DNA from: an uncultured Clostridia bacterium
GTDB lineage: Bacteria; Bacillota; Clostridia; TANB77; CAG-508
DNA: 64,000 nucleotides
Reading direction: 5' to 3'
NCBI GenBank assembly: GCA_948777935.1
Contig: CAQDYY010000006.1
Span: 1 to 64,000 of the forward strand
Shown: piece by piece, positions 27,831-36,846 of the stretch
Layout: the number at the start of each line of letters is the position of its first letter
Position numbering within the stretch: position 1 is the first letter of the stretch
Program-made: the position numbers and the translations under genes
Notes under the pieces: generated by a model
The model's input: only the letters and a program-made list of their open reading frames with translations
What the model was told of the DNA's origin: nothing
Databases searched by the model: none

Positions 27831-27983
27831 TTATTTTTTCTTTTCTTCAGGTACAATAATTTTTTTCTTTTTTTCTTTATTAGTGTTAGGTTTTGCAACA
27901 TTTAAGTGTTCATATACAGGTGAAATTTCTAATTTTTTGCCATCGCCATTTACAACTTCAATTTTTTTTGGTTCATTTGACAT
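27831..27983 (-). CDS. small hypothetical protein, 50 aa
   Basis: A short ORF opening with MSNEPKKIEVVNGDGKKLE and ending in a lysine-rich IIVPEEKKK tail. ATG 27983 follows AAGGAGAG at good spacing. Codon use matches the host (A/T-ending). No family recognised. Convergent with the Spo0A-like gene, sharing its terminator. Confidence 0.6.
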   Translation of the reverse strand: MSNEPKKIEVVNGDGKKLEISPVYEHLNVAKPNTNKEKKKKIIVPEEKKK

Positions 27984-28071
27984 ATTTTTCACTCTCCTTA
28001 TTAATATAAAATTATATTAACATACATTAAAAAAAAATGCAATGCAAGAAAAAGTAACACTTAAAAATGCA

Positions 28072-28100
28072 TTGACATAACAGGGAAAAAGTGGCATAAT
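28072..28100 (+). promoter_or_regulatory. promoter of scpB-proS
   Basis: TTGACA, 17-nt spacer, CATAAT. Confidence 0.65.
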
Positions 28101-28131
28101 AATAGGTAAATTAAGTAAAAAGGAAAAAAAT

Positions 28132-28749
28132 ATGGAAATTGAAAAAATAAAAGCAGTTATAGAAGCAATTCTATTTGCAATTGGAAGAGAAGTAAAAATA
28201 AAAGAATTTGTTTCTATACTGGAAATGAATGAAGAAGATATTATAAGAGTAATTGAAAAGCTAAATGAAGAATTTAAGGATAAAAATAGAGGGATAGAAA
28301 TTATTAGAATAAATGATTCATATCAAATGTGTACAAAAAAAGAATACTATGAATATATTTATCCAATTTTAGATAAAAGAAGTAAACCAAACTTATCTAA
28401 TGCTGCATTAGAAATACTTGCAATTATAGCGTACAATACAGGGGTAACTAAAGCAGAAATTGAGATGATACGTGGAGTTAATTCTGATGCTACTATTTAT
28501 AAATTGATGGAATATAATTTAATTGAAGAAGCAGGAAAATTAGATATACCAGGAAAGCCAATGTCATATAGAACAACACCAAATTTCCTTAAAATGTTTG
28601 GATATAATAGTTTAGATGATTTACCAGATTTACCAAAGTATAAAATAGATGAAAATCAACAAATTGTAATTGATGACATTTTAGAAGAAAAAGAAAATGA
28701 GGCTCCTATGCCCGAAAGGGAGGACAAGAGTTATAACCAAGAAAATTAA
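28132..28749 (+). CDS. scpB: segregation and condensation protein B
   Basis: 205 aa. Winged-helix protein with IKAVIEAILFAIGREVKIKE at the start and LEILAIIAYNTGVTKAEIEMIRGVNSD, the ScpB signature, around residues 100-130. It bridges ScpA/SMC in the condensin complex for chromosome segregation. scpA is not adjacent here. The C-terminal tail (residues 185-205) is low-complexity. Followed by proS after 17 nt. Confidence 0.92.
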   Translation: MEIEKIKAVIEAILFAIGREVKIKEFVSILEMNEEDIIRVIEKLNEEFKDKNRGIEIIRINDSYQMCTKKEYYEYIYPILDKRSKPNLSNAALEILAIIAYNTGVTKAEIEMIRGVNSDATIYKLMEYNLIEEAGKLDIPGKPMSYRTTPNFLKMFGYNSLDDLPDLPKYKIDENQQIVIDDILEEKENEAPMPEREDKSYNQEN

Positions 28750-28766
28750 AATAGGAGGATAAAAAA

Positions 28767-30209
28767 ATGAGTACAGATAAGGAAAATTTTGTAAAAGAAA
28801 TTACAAATATAGAAGAAGACTTTGCAAAATGGTATACAGATATTGTATTAAAAGCAGAACTTGCTGATTATACTGATACGAAAGGATGTATTGCTATAAA
28901 ACCATATGGCTATGCAATATGGGAAAACATTCAAAAATATGCAGATGAAAAATTTAAAAAATCAGGAGTAAAAAATACATATTTCCCAGTGTTAATACCA
29001 GAAAGTCTACTTTCAAAGGAAAAAGATCATATTGAAGGTTTTGCACCAGAAGTAGCATGGGTTACAATTGGAGGAGAAGAAAAGCTAGACGAAAGGTTAT
29101 GTATAAGACCAACTTCAGAGACAATAATTTCTACACTTTATTCAAAATGGTTAAATTCATGGAGAGATTTACCATTTGTATATAACCAATGGTGTAATGT
29201 AATAAGATGGGAAAAAGAAACAAGACCATTTCTACGTTCTAGAGAATTTTTGTGGCAAGAAGGCCATACTATTCATGAAACAGCAGAAGAGGCAAAACAA
29301 AGAACATTACAAATGCTTGATATTTATGAAGAAGTAATAGAAGAGTTATTAGCAATACCAGTATTAAAAGGAAGAAAAACAGAAAAAGAAAAATTTGCAG
29401 GAGCAGAGGCTACCTATACAATAGAAACATTAATGCATGATGGAAGAGCTATTCAAGCAGGAACATCACATTACTTTGGACAAAATTTTTCAAAGCCATT
29501 TAATATTAAATTCCAAAATAGAGAAGGAAAAGAAGAGTATGCTTATCAAACTTCATGGGGAATAAGCACAAGACTAATAGGGGCTGTTATTATGGCACAT
29601 GGTGATAACCGCGGACTAAAATTACCACCAAGAGTTGCTCCAATTCAGGCAGTTATTGTGCCAGTTGCAATGCAAAAAGAGGGAGTAAAGGAAAAGGCAG
29701 AGGAATTATATCAAAAATTAAGTGAAAATTATCGTATGGAATTGGATGTAAGGGATAATTATACACCAGGATATAAATTTAATGATTGGGAAATGAGAGG
29801 AGTTCCTGTTCGTATTGAACTTGGACCACGTGATATTGAAAATAATGTATGTGTTGCAGTAAGAAGAGATACTGGGGAAAAGATAACAATTAATTTAAAT
29901 GAAATTGGAACAAAATTACAAGAAATATTAGATAATATACAGCAAAATATGTATGAGGAATGCAAGGCTATTAGAAAAAAAAGAACCAATATTGCATATA
30001 ACATGGACGAATTTGTGAAATATATTGATGAAAATCAAGGATATATAAAAACTATGTGGTGTGGAAATGTAAAATGTGAAAACAAAATAAAGGAACTAAC
30101 AGGGGCACATTCAAGATGTATTCCATTTGAACAAGAGAAATTAGGAAATACTTGTGTGTGTTGTGGAAAAGAAGCAAAACATATGGTAGTTTGGGGAAGA
30201 CAATATTAA
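28767..30209 (+). CDS. proS: prolyl-tRNA synthetase, short (archaeal/eukaryal-type) form
   Basis: 480 aa. Lacks the bacterial editing insertion and has the C-terminal zinc-binding-like tail (MWCGNVKCENKIKELTG ... CVCCGKEAKHMVVWGRQY), as in the archaeal-type ProRS found in many Clostridia. Class II motif 2 is seen in CNVIRWEKETRPFLRSREFLW in two parts. Charges tRNA-Pro. AAC CGC GGA in this gene is a normal Asn-Arg-Gly with CGC. Confidence 0.95.
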   Translation: MSTDKENFVKEITNIEEDFAKWYTDIVLKAELADYTDTKGCIAIKPYGYAIWENIQKYADEKFKKSGVKNTYFPVLIPESLLSKEKDHIEGFAPEVAWVTIGGEEKLDERLCIRPTSETIISTLYSKWLNSWRDLPFVYNQWCNVIRWEKETRPFLRSREFLWQEGHTIHETAEEAKQRTLQMLDIYEEVIEELLAIPVLKGRKTEKEKFAGAEATYTIETLMHDGRAIQAGTSHYFGQNFSKPFNIKFQNREGKEEYAYQTSWGISTRLIGAVIMAHGDNRGLKLPPRVAPIQAVIVPVAMQKEGVKEKAEELYQKLSENYRMELDVRDNYTPGYKFNDWEMRGVPVRIELGPRDIENNVCVAVRRDTGEKITINLNEIGTKLQEILDNIQQNMYEECKAIRKKRTNIAYNMDEFVKYIDENQGYIKTMWCGNVKCENKIKELTGAHSRCIPFEQEKLGNTCVCCGKEAKHMVVWGRQY

Positions 30210-30211
30210 AA

Positions 30212-30235
30212 GACGTAGGCACTAGTGCCTACGTC
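30212..30235. terminator. bidirectional terminator
   Basis: Perfect palindrome with arms GACGTAGGCACT/AGTGCCTACGTC; overlaps the 3' end of the convergent small ORF. Confidence 0.75.
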
Positions 30236-30441
30236 AAATATTTGCAGTTTGTGATAATATATATTGCTTTTTTATAAAAAGTTTTAGAATTGCGAACTTC
30301 ATCATACATTTTGTCTGATATAAAACCATAATAGTTACACATTCTTAAATTGTACAGTATGTACAAATAGATATATGAATATATGATAATACATGTAGCA
30401 ATTAGAATAAAACTATAATGAAAGACTTCCCAAAACCGCAT
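30229..30441 (-). CDS. small membrane protein, 70 aa
   Basis: ATG 30441 follows AGGAGGGTATAATT, a strong site. One hydrophobic segment (FILIATCIIIYSYIYLYIL) is followed by a short soluble tail. Codon 2 is an in-frame CGG (complement of 30436-30438); skipping its C would end translation after 12 residues. It is one of five ORFs needing CGG as Arg. No family recognised, and the ORF may not be real. Confidence 0.45.
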   Translation of the reverse strand: MRFWEVFHYSFILIATCIIIYSYIYLYILYNLRMCNYYGFISDKMYDEVRNSKTFYKKAIYIITNCKYLT

Positions 30442-30507
30442 AATTATACCCTCCTTTATTGGTATTTGATACATTAATTATACAATATATCTACATAAAA
30501 TGCAAAT

Positions 30508-31899
30508 TTAAAACTCGCAATTGTTTGGTGTTCTAGGGAATGGAATAACATCACGTATATTTCCCATTCCTGTTATATACATAATTAAACGTTCAAAACC
30601 AAGCCCAAATCCAGAATGAGTAACACTACCAAATCTACGTAAATCTAAATACCACCAATAATCATCTTTATTTAAGCCTAAATCATTCATTCTTTTTTCT
30701 AATTTTTCTAAATTTTCTTCTCTTTGGCTACCACCAATAATTTCTCCAATTCCAGGAGCTAAAAGGTCAGCTGCTGCAACAGTCTTTCCATCTGGGTTTT
30801 GTTTCATATAAAATGCCTTAATATCCATTGGATAATCTGTTACAAATACAGGCTTTTTAAATACTACTTCACTTAAATAACGTTCATGCTCTGTTTGTAA
30901 ATCACATCCCCAGCTTACTTTATATTCAAACTTATCATTTACTTTTTCCAATTCTTTTACTGCATCAGTATAACTAATTCTTCCAAAATCAGAATTAACA
31001 ATATTTTCAAGCCTTTCTAATAAAGTATTATCAACAAATTGATTAAAGAATTCCATTTCTTCTGGGCAATTTTCTAATACATAAGAAATAACAAATTTTA
31101 ACATATCTTCTGCTAAATCCATGTCATCTTTTAAATCAGCAAAACAGATTTCAGGCTCAATCATCCAAAATTCTGCTGCATGTTTTACTGTATTAGAATT
31201 TTCTGCTCTAAAAGTTGGACCAAATGTATACACATTACGAAATGCAAAAGCATAATTTTCAACATCTAATTGACCACTAACTGTTAAATGAGCTTTTCTT
31301 CCAAAGAAATCTTTACTATCATCAACTAATCCATCTTCTGTTTTTGGAAGATTATTTAAATCAAAATTAGTAACACGAAACATTTCTCCTGCACCTTCTG
31401 CATCACTAGAAGTAAGAATTGGAGAATGTACATATACAAAATTTCTTTCTTGAAAGAATTTGTGTATAGCATAAGATGCTATAGATCTAACTCTAAAAAC
31501 AGCATTAAAAGTATTAGTTCTTGGACGTAAGTGTGCAATTGTCCTTAAATATTCAAAAGTATGTCTCTTTTTTTGAAGAGGATAATCACTATTTGATACA
31601 TTATAAATTTCAATACTATCTGCTTTTATTTCAAAAGGCTGTTTTGCACCATCTGTTTTAACTAAGCTACCTGTTACTTTAACAGAAGAGCTAATACTAA
31701 GTTTACTAATCTCACTAAAATTTGATAATTTATCATCAAACACAACTTGAATGTTCTTAAAAAATGACCCATCATTTAATTCTAAAAAACCAAATGTTTT
31801 AGAATCACGAACAGTTTTTGTCCATCCTTCAATAGTAACTTTGTTTCCAATGTAATTATCAGTATTTCTATAAATCTCTCGTATTGTTAATTTTTCCAT
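30508..31899 (-). CDS. asnS: asparaginyl-tRNA synthetase
   Basis: 463 aa. OB-fold domain (KVTIEGWTKTVRDSKTFGFLEL) then class II core: motif 1 near YVHSPILTSSDAEGAGEMF, motif 2 TFGPTFRAENSNTVKHAAEF, motif 3 GFGLGFERLIMYITGM. The Ala-Glu context after motif 2 and the insertion near residue 200 fit AsnRS rather than AspRS. It charges tRNA-Asn directly, so the organism need not rely on transamidation. Monocistronic; no T-box seen upstream. No CGG codons. Confidence 0.95.
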   Translation of the reverse strand: MEKLTIREIYRNTDNYIGNKVTIEGWTKTVRDSKTFGFLELNDGSFFKNIQVVFDDKLSNFSEISKLSISSSVKVTGSLVKTDGAKQPFEIKADSIEIYNVSNSDYPLQKKRHTFEYLRTIAHLRPRTNTFNAVFRVRSIASYAIHKFFQERNFVYVHSPILTSSDAEGAGEMFRVTNFDLNNLPKTEDGLVDDSKDFFGRKAHLTVSGQLDVENYAFAFRNVYTFGPTFRAENSNTVKHAAEFWMIEPEICFADLKDDMDLAEDMLKFVISYVLENCPEEMEFFNQFVDNTLLERLENIVNSDFGRISYTDAVKELEKVNDKFEYKVSWGCDLQTEHERYLSEVVFKKPVFVTDYPMDIKAFYMKQNPDGKTVAAADLLAPGIGEIIGGSQREENLEKLEKRMNDLGLNKDDYWWYLDLRRFGSVTHSGFGLGFERLIMYITGMGNIRDVIPFPRTPNNCEF

Positions 31900-32207
31900 A
31901 GTTTCCTCCTAAAATATTAATATTGTTAGTATTATATAAAAATATTTACGTAAATTCAATAATTTAATCAATAAATTATAAAATTATAGTTGCTACAGTT
32001 AAGAAATTATATAATGATGTCTAAAAATGTCGAAATGTTTTTCTTGCAAAATAGGAAAAAAGATGTATAATAATAAAGGATTAAATCTAAAAAGTTAGAA
32101 TTCAAAAAATTAAAATTCAAAACATCAGTGTAAAAACAACTAAGAAATTCTAAAAAAATCAAAACTAAAAATTTCAATAAAAAAATAGAATATAGGAGGT
32201 AATCAAA
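31900..32207. other. A/T-rich intergenic region
   Basis: 308 nt between asnS (minus) and the nuclease-like gene. It is dominated by repeated AAATTC/AAAATT motifs and several short, overlapping near-repeats (CTAAAAA.T.) from 32085 to 32180. I see no ORF or clear RNA structure. TAGGAGGT at 32193 serves the next gene. Confidence 0.5.
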
Positions 32208-33386
32208 ATAAAAACTAGTCAAAAAGATAAAAAAGCCAAAAAATATATTGACAATAAAGCGAGTATATATTATGATATATTTAAAAGAAAGGATATAGCA
32301 AAATTTACATATAATGATTATTTATATATAGAAAGGCAAAAAACAATACACTGTTCTGAGGTAAGAGAGGAAGTTGCAAAATATGAAGCAATATCTAATA
32401 GTATACACAATGTACATGATAAAACATATCGAAAAATGTTAGGTAACAAAACAAATGCTACATATATTATAAATAAAGCATTAAATTTAACAAAACCAAT
32501 AGAAGAGGAAGAAATAGAACAATATACAAATAGATATATAACGAATGAGTATACAGATAAAGAGACAGATATAGTATATAAAATGAAAAATAAAGACATT
32601 TACTTTTTAATTGAACATCAAAGCAATGTAGACTATTCAATGAATTTTAGGTTAGAAGAATATAAGCTAGAAATAATGAAAAGTGCAATAAATAAGGAAA
32701 GATTAAAAACAAAAGAATATGAAGTTCCAACAGTAATACCAATAGTATTATATACAGGAAAAGAAAGATGGACAGTAAGAAGAAAACTAAGTATGGTACA
32801 AGATGAAAGGCTAGAAAATTTAAATTTATTACAATATAACTTAATAGATATAAGTAAATATGCGAAAGAAGACTTATTAAAAAGCGATAAATATATGGAC
32901 AAAATATTTTTAATAGAAAAAATAATAGATGCAGATGAAATAATAGAAGTAATAGGAAAAGCGACAAAGCAATTATCAAAAGAAGAAAAAGATGATTTTA
33001 TTACAATAATAAGAGCAAATTTTATACAAAAAATAGAAGCAGAAAAGTTAGGAAGAATAGTAAAAGAAGTGAAAGGAGAAGATGAAGATATGTTAGACTG
33101 TGTAAATATACTATGGGAACATGCACTAAATAAAGGATGGGAAGAGGGTATGAATAAAGGTATAATGGAAGGAACAAAAGCAGGAAAAAAAGTAGGTATG
33201 GAAGAAGGAAGAAAAGAAGGAAGAAAAGAGGGAATAAAAGAAGGAGAAAAAGTAGGTGTAAAAAAGGGAAAAAAGGAAAGAAGTATAGAAATAGCTACTA
33301 ATATGAAGAAAAATAATTTATCGACAGAATTGATACAAAAGATAACTGGTTTAACGAAGAGGTCAATAGAAAAGATAAAAGTATAA
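32208..33386 (+). CDS. Rpn/PD-(D/E)XK nuclease family transposase-like protein, apparent ATA start
   Basis: 392 aa if initiated at ATA 32208, placed 8 nt after AGGAGG. The first ATG in frame (32436) would delete the conserved segment HDKTYRKML that opens the family domain, and no ATG, GTG or TTG occurs between. The domain continues with KETDIVYKMKNKDIYFLIEHQSNVDYSM (split over about residues 105-135), the metal-binding DxxY...E-Q core of the family. The C-terminus has low-complexity (EGRKEG)n repeats and a small helical domain. Family members promote RecA-independent recombination or are remnants of transposases. It may equally be a decayed gene whose ATG mutated to ATA. Confidence 0.7.
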   Translation: MKTSQKDKKAKKYIDNKASIYYDIFKRKDIAKFTYNDYLYIERQKTIHCSEVREEVAKYEAISNSIHNVHDKTYRKMLGNKTNATYIINKALNLTKPIEEEEIEQYTNRYITNEYTDKETDIVYKMKNKDIYFLIEHQSNVDYSMNFRLEEYKLEIMKSAINKERLKTKEYEVPTVIPIVLYTGKERWTVRRKLSMVQDERLENLNLLQYNLIDISKYAKEDLLKSDKYMDKIFLIEKIIDADEIIEVIGKATKQLSKEEKDDFITIIRANFIQKIEAEKLGRIVKEVKGEDEDMLDCVNILWEHALNKGWEEGMNKGIMEGTKAGKKVGMEEGRKEGRKEGIKEGEKVGVKKGKKERSIEIATNMKKNNLSTELIQKITGLTKRSIEKIKV

Positions 33387-33478
33387 ATAAAAATATTAAC
33401 TAAAATTCCCCTAATTTTATAGACTTTTCCTAAAAAAAGTTATAAAATAATATACAAAAGTTAATATGGAGGGGTAAA

Positions 33479-35236
33479 ATGAGCGAGTATAGAACAAACA
33501 CATGTGGAGAATTAAGAAAAGAAAACATAGGAAGTAGTGTAAAACTTGCAGGATGGGTACAAAAGATTAGAAACCTAGGAGCCATGACTTTCATAGATTT
33601 ACGTGATGAATTTGGAATTACACAAATTGTAATTCAAGATAATGAAGTACTAGAAAAAGTTAAAGCAGATTTAACAACAGAATGTTGCATTATGGTAGAA
33701 GGAAATGTTGTAGAAAGAGCAAGTAAAAATGATAAAATGTCAACAGGAGATGTAGAAGTAGTAGCAAATAATATAGAAATTCTTGGAAAATGTAAAAATA
33801 TTTTACCATTTGAAACAACATCTGATAACTTATCAAATGTAAGAGAAGACCTAAGACTAGAATATAGGTTCTTAGAACTTCGTAATGAACATATTCATAA
33901 AAATATATTATTACGTTCAAATATAATCAAAACACTAAGAAATAAAATGGACGAATTAGGTTTTACAGAAATACAAACACCTATACTTGCGAATTCTTCA
34001 CCAGAAGGAGCAAGAGATTTCTTAGTACCAAGTAGAATTCATCCAGGAGAATTTTATGCACTTCCACAAGCACCACAGCAATTTAAACAATTATTAATGG
34101 TAGGAGGATTTAACAAATATTATCAAATTGCACCATGTTTTCGAGATGAAGACCCACGTGCAGATAGAGCTCCAGGAGAGTTTTATCAATTAGATTTTGA
34201 AATGAGTTTTGCAACCCAAGAAGATGTATTTAATGTAATAGAAGAAGTAATACCAGATGTATTTTCAAAATTTACAAATTACAAAGTAGACAAAGGACCA
34301 TTTATTAGAATTCCATATAAAGAAGCAATGGAGAAATATGGAATAGACAAACCAGATTTAAGAAATCCATTAATAATAAATGATGTAACAGAGGTATTTA
34401 AAGATACAGAATTTAACGCATTTAAGGATAAAACTGTAAAAGTAATTGCAGTGCAAATGAAAGAAGAATTACCAAGAAAGTTTTTTGATACAATGGGAGA
34501 GTATGCAGTTAATGAATTAGGAGCAAAAGGGCTTGCATGGGTCAAAGTAGATGGAGAGAACAACTTAAATGGTGGAATTTCTAAATTTATTTCTGATACA
34601 CAAAAACAAGAAATACAGGAAATTACAAATACTAAGGAAAATACAGCATTATTCTTTATAGCAGATGAATTTAGTACAGCACAAAAAATTGCAGGAGGAG
34701 TTCGTATAGAACTTGGAAATCGTTTAGATTTATTAGAAAAAGATGTATATCGTTTCTGTTTTATTGTAGATTTTCCAATGTATGAGTTATCAGATGAAGG
34801 AACAATAGACTTTAACCATAACCCATTTTCAATGCCACAAGGTGGAATGAAAGCACTAGAAGAACAAGATCCATTAAAAATTCTTGCATATCAATATGAT
34901 TTAGTATGTAACGGATATGAAATGGCATCTGGTGCAGTACGTAATCATGATCCAGAGCTTATGGTAAAAGCATTTGAAATTGCAGGATATACAAGAGATG
35001 ATGTAGAGAACCGTTTTGGTGCATTATTTAATGCATTTCAATATGGGACACCTCCACATGCAGGAGCAGCACCAGGACTTGATAGAATGGTAATGCTAAT
35101 TGCAGGAGAGGATAACTTAAGAGGTGTAATTGCATTTCCAAAAAATAAAAAAGCAAGAGATTTATTAATGAGAGCACCAAGTACAGTTACAACTGAACAG
35201 TTAAAAGATGTACATATAAAGTTAGATTTAGAATAA
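33479..35236 (+). CDS. aspS: aspartyl-tRNA synthetase copy 2
   Basis: 585 aa, uninterrupted. SEYRTNTCGELRKENIG opens the OB-fold domain. Class II motifs: SSPEGARDFLVPSRIHPGEF, CFRDEDPRADRAPGEF and GAAPGLDRMVML. It is the internal control for copy 1: no CGG codon, no frame break, and the same protein aligned without gaps. Strong GGAGGGG site before ATG. No T-box upstream. It may be the constitutive enzyme while copy 1 responds to tRNA charging. Confidence 0.95.
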   Translation: MSEYRTNTCGELRKENIGSSVKLAGWVQKIRNLGAMTFIDLRDEFGITQIVIQDNEVLEKVKADLTTECCIMVEGNVVERASKNDKMSTGDVEVVANNIEILGKCKNILPFETTSDNLSNVREDLRLEYRFLELRNEHIHKNILLRSNIIKTLRNKMDELGFTEIQTPILANSSPEGARDFLVPSRIHPGEFYALPQAPQQFKQLLMVGGFNKYYQIAPCFRDEDPRADRAPGEFYQLDFEMSFATQEDVFNVIEEVIPDVFSKFTNYKVDKGPFIRIPYKEAMEKYGIDKPDLRNPLIINDVTEVFKDTEFNAFKDKTVKVIAVQMKEELPRKFFDTMGEYAVNELGAKGLAWVKVDGENNLNGGISKFISDTQKQEIQEITNTKENTALFFIADEFSTAQKIAGGVRIELGNRLDLLEKDVYRFCFIVDFPMYELSDEGTIDFNHNPFSMPQGGMKALEEQDPLKILAYQYDLVCNGYEMASGAVRNHDPELMVKAFEIAGYTRDDVENRFGALFNAFQYGTPPHAGAAPGLDRMVMLIAGEDNLRGVIAFPKNKKARDLLMRAPSTVTTEQLKDVHIKLDLE

Positions 35237-35243
35237 AATGTAG

Positions 35244-35274
35244 AAATGACCATTAATTAAAAATGGTCATTTTG
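35244..35274 (+). terminator. terminator of aspS copy 2
   Basis: AAATGACCATT / AATGGTCATTT stem then T-rich sequence. Confidence 0.8.
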
Positions 35275-35292
35275 TTGCATATAAAAAATTAA

Positions 35293-35350
35293 GTGTAGGG
35301 GCATGTCGTTTAAAGGGAATACATCGTAGGACATGACACCACTAAAGCCC
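35293..35350. repeat. 58-bp dispersed repeat, copy 1
   Basis: Contains GTGTAGGGGCATGTCG, then TTTAAAGGGAAT, then CGTAGGACATGACACCACT and AAGCCC. It matches 46452-46507 closely, and a decayed copy lies near 56571-56615. Intergenic; no ORF. Confidence 0.65.
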
Positions 35351-35404
35351 ATATATTCAATAAATTATGCTACAAGTAATATATAAAAATATAAAATTTT
35401 CAAA

Positions 35405-35535
35405 ATCGCTTGTTCAAGATAAATTTTGCACAGTATGTAATAAAAACTTGTAGGCTCCTCTCACAAGGGTGTGAGATTCTCCCACAAATTTTTAAAACAT
35501 ACGTATACAAAATTTACTTTCAAGACGCTTTTTTT
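35405..35535. ncRNA. hairpin element with A/T-rich outer stem
   Basis: Part of the 349-nt gap before the GH3 gene. Outer arms near 35410-35440 and 35497-35530 share complementary AAATTTTG and GTATGT blocks. The core includes a perfect hairpin CTCACA/TGTGAG and a supporting TTGT/ACAA stem. Strand undefined. Its architecture is like the elements at 10964, 45492, 54167, 54687 and 56398. Confidence 0.45.
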
Positions 35536-35585
35536 CAAATTTTATATTTTTTATATATTACTTTGTAAAGAAATAGAGAGGATTT

Positions 35586-36782
35586 ATGATGAAGAAAATA
35601 ATAATATCTATTATTTTTATATTATTAATAGTTACAGCAATTATTTTTATAAGATATAAAAGAGAAGACCAATTAGCAAAAAAGATTGAAACTTCAAAGG
35701 AGCAACGAAACAGTATTATGGAAGAACTAAAAGATACTAAAAAAGGTATTTTTAGTAAGTATAATGAAGAGGCAAGTAAAAAGCTACAAACACTAACTTT
35801 AGATGAAAAGATAGCACAATTATTTGTAATTGGTAATTCTTTAAATAGTGATTTTGAAAACTTAAAAAAATATGAATTTGGAGGATACTTATTTTTTAAA
35901 GATTTTTTTAATAATAAAACAGAAGAACAAATAAAGAAAGAAATAAGTGAATTTCAAAGCTATTCTAAAATACCACTATTAATAGCAGTAGACGAAGAAG
36001 GGGGAAGTGTTGTAAGAGTTAGCAGCAACAAAAAACTTATAAAACAGCCTTTTAAATCTCCAAGTGAATTATATAAAATAGGAGGCTTTGACGAAATTAG
36101 AAAAGATACTATTAATAAAAGTACGTTCTTAAGTAATTTAGGAATTAACCTTAATTTTGCCCCTGTCGTAGATATTACAACTAATCCAAATGACTATATG
36201 TACAAAAGAGCATTACAACAGGAAAGAGATTTAACAGCCACGTATGCTAAAACTGTAATAAGTACTAGCAAAGCATATGGCGTGTCATATACACTAAAAC
36301 ATTTTCCTGGTTATGGAGGTAATAAAGATACACATACAGAAGCGGGGATAGATACAAGAACATATGAAGATATTTATTATAACGATTTAGAACCATTTCG
36401 TGCAGGAATTAAAGAAGGTGCAGAAATAATTATGGTTAGCCATAATACTGTAACAAGTATAGAAAATAAGCCAGCATCTATTTCAAAAAAAGTACATGAA
36501 CTACTAAGAAATGACTTAAACTTTACAGGTATCATTATTACAGATGATATAATAATGTCTGCAATACAGAACGAAAATACAATTCAAAACTCTATTATAG
36601 AGGCAATTTTAGCAGGAAATGATATGATTATTATTTCAATAGATAAAAACACAAAAATAACTTACAAAAATATAATAGAAACTGTAAAAACTGCAATTGA
36701 AGAAGGAAAAATTAATAAAGAAGATATAGATAAAAAAGTACTAAACATTATTTCTTGGAAATATTATAAAGGATTATTATAA
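35586..36782 (+). CDS. glycoside hydrolase family 3 beta-N-acetylhexosaminidase (NagZ-like)
   Basis: 398 aa. N-terminal membrane anchor (IIISIIFILLIVTAIIFI), then a GH3 TIM barrel. AVDEEGGSVVRV and KHFPGYGGNKDTHTE are the GH3 NagZ signature with the His of the general acid/base dyad; ITDDIIMSA carries the nucleophile Asp. It should cleave N-acetylglucosamine from muropeptides outside the membrane, in wall turnover. Precedes murA by 64 nt, in keeping with cell-wall function. Two adjacent ATG codons make the exact start uncertain by one residue. Confidence 0.9.
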   Translation: MMKKIIISIIFILLIVTAIIFIRYKREDQLAKKIETSKEQRNSIMEELKDTKKGIFSKYNEEASKKLQTLTLDEKIAQLFVIGNSLNSDFENLKKYEFGGYLFFKDFFNNKTEEQIKKEISEFQSYSKIPLLIAVDEEGGSVVRVSSNKKLIKQPFKSPSELYKIGGFDEIRKDTINKSTFLSNLGINLNFAPVVDITTNPNDYMYKRALQQERDLTATYAKTVISTSKAYGVSYTLKHFPGYGGNKDTHTEAGIDTRTYEDIYYNDLEPFRAGIKEGAEIIMVSHNTVTSIENKPASISKKVHELLRNDLNFTGIIITDDIIMSAIQNENTIQNSIIEAILAGNDMIIISIDKNTKITYKNIIETVKTAIEEGKINKEDIDKKVLNIISWKYYKGLL

Positions 36783-36846
36783 AATTTTTCTTTTCACCCA
36801 AATCATTTAGTTAGCATAATATATATAACATAAGGAGGGTGAAATT

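Noticed and set aside
33150..33290. GGAAGAAAAGAAGG-type repeats as a CRISPR-like array
   Set aside because: They are short codon-periodic repeats encoding the (EGRKEG)n stretch of the nuclease-like protein, without spacers. No CRISPR array or cas gene is present in the window.
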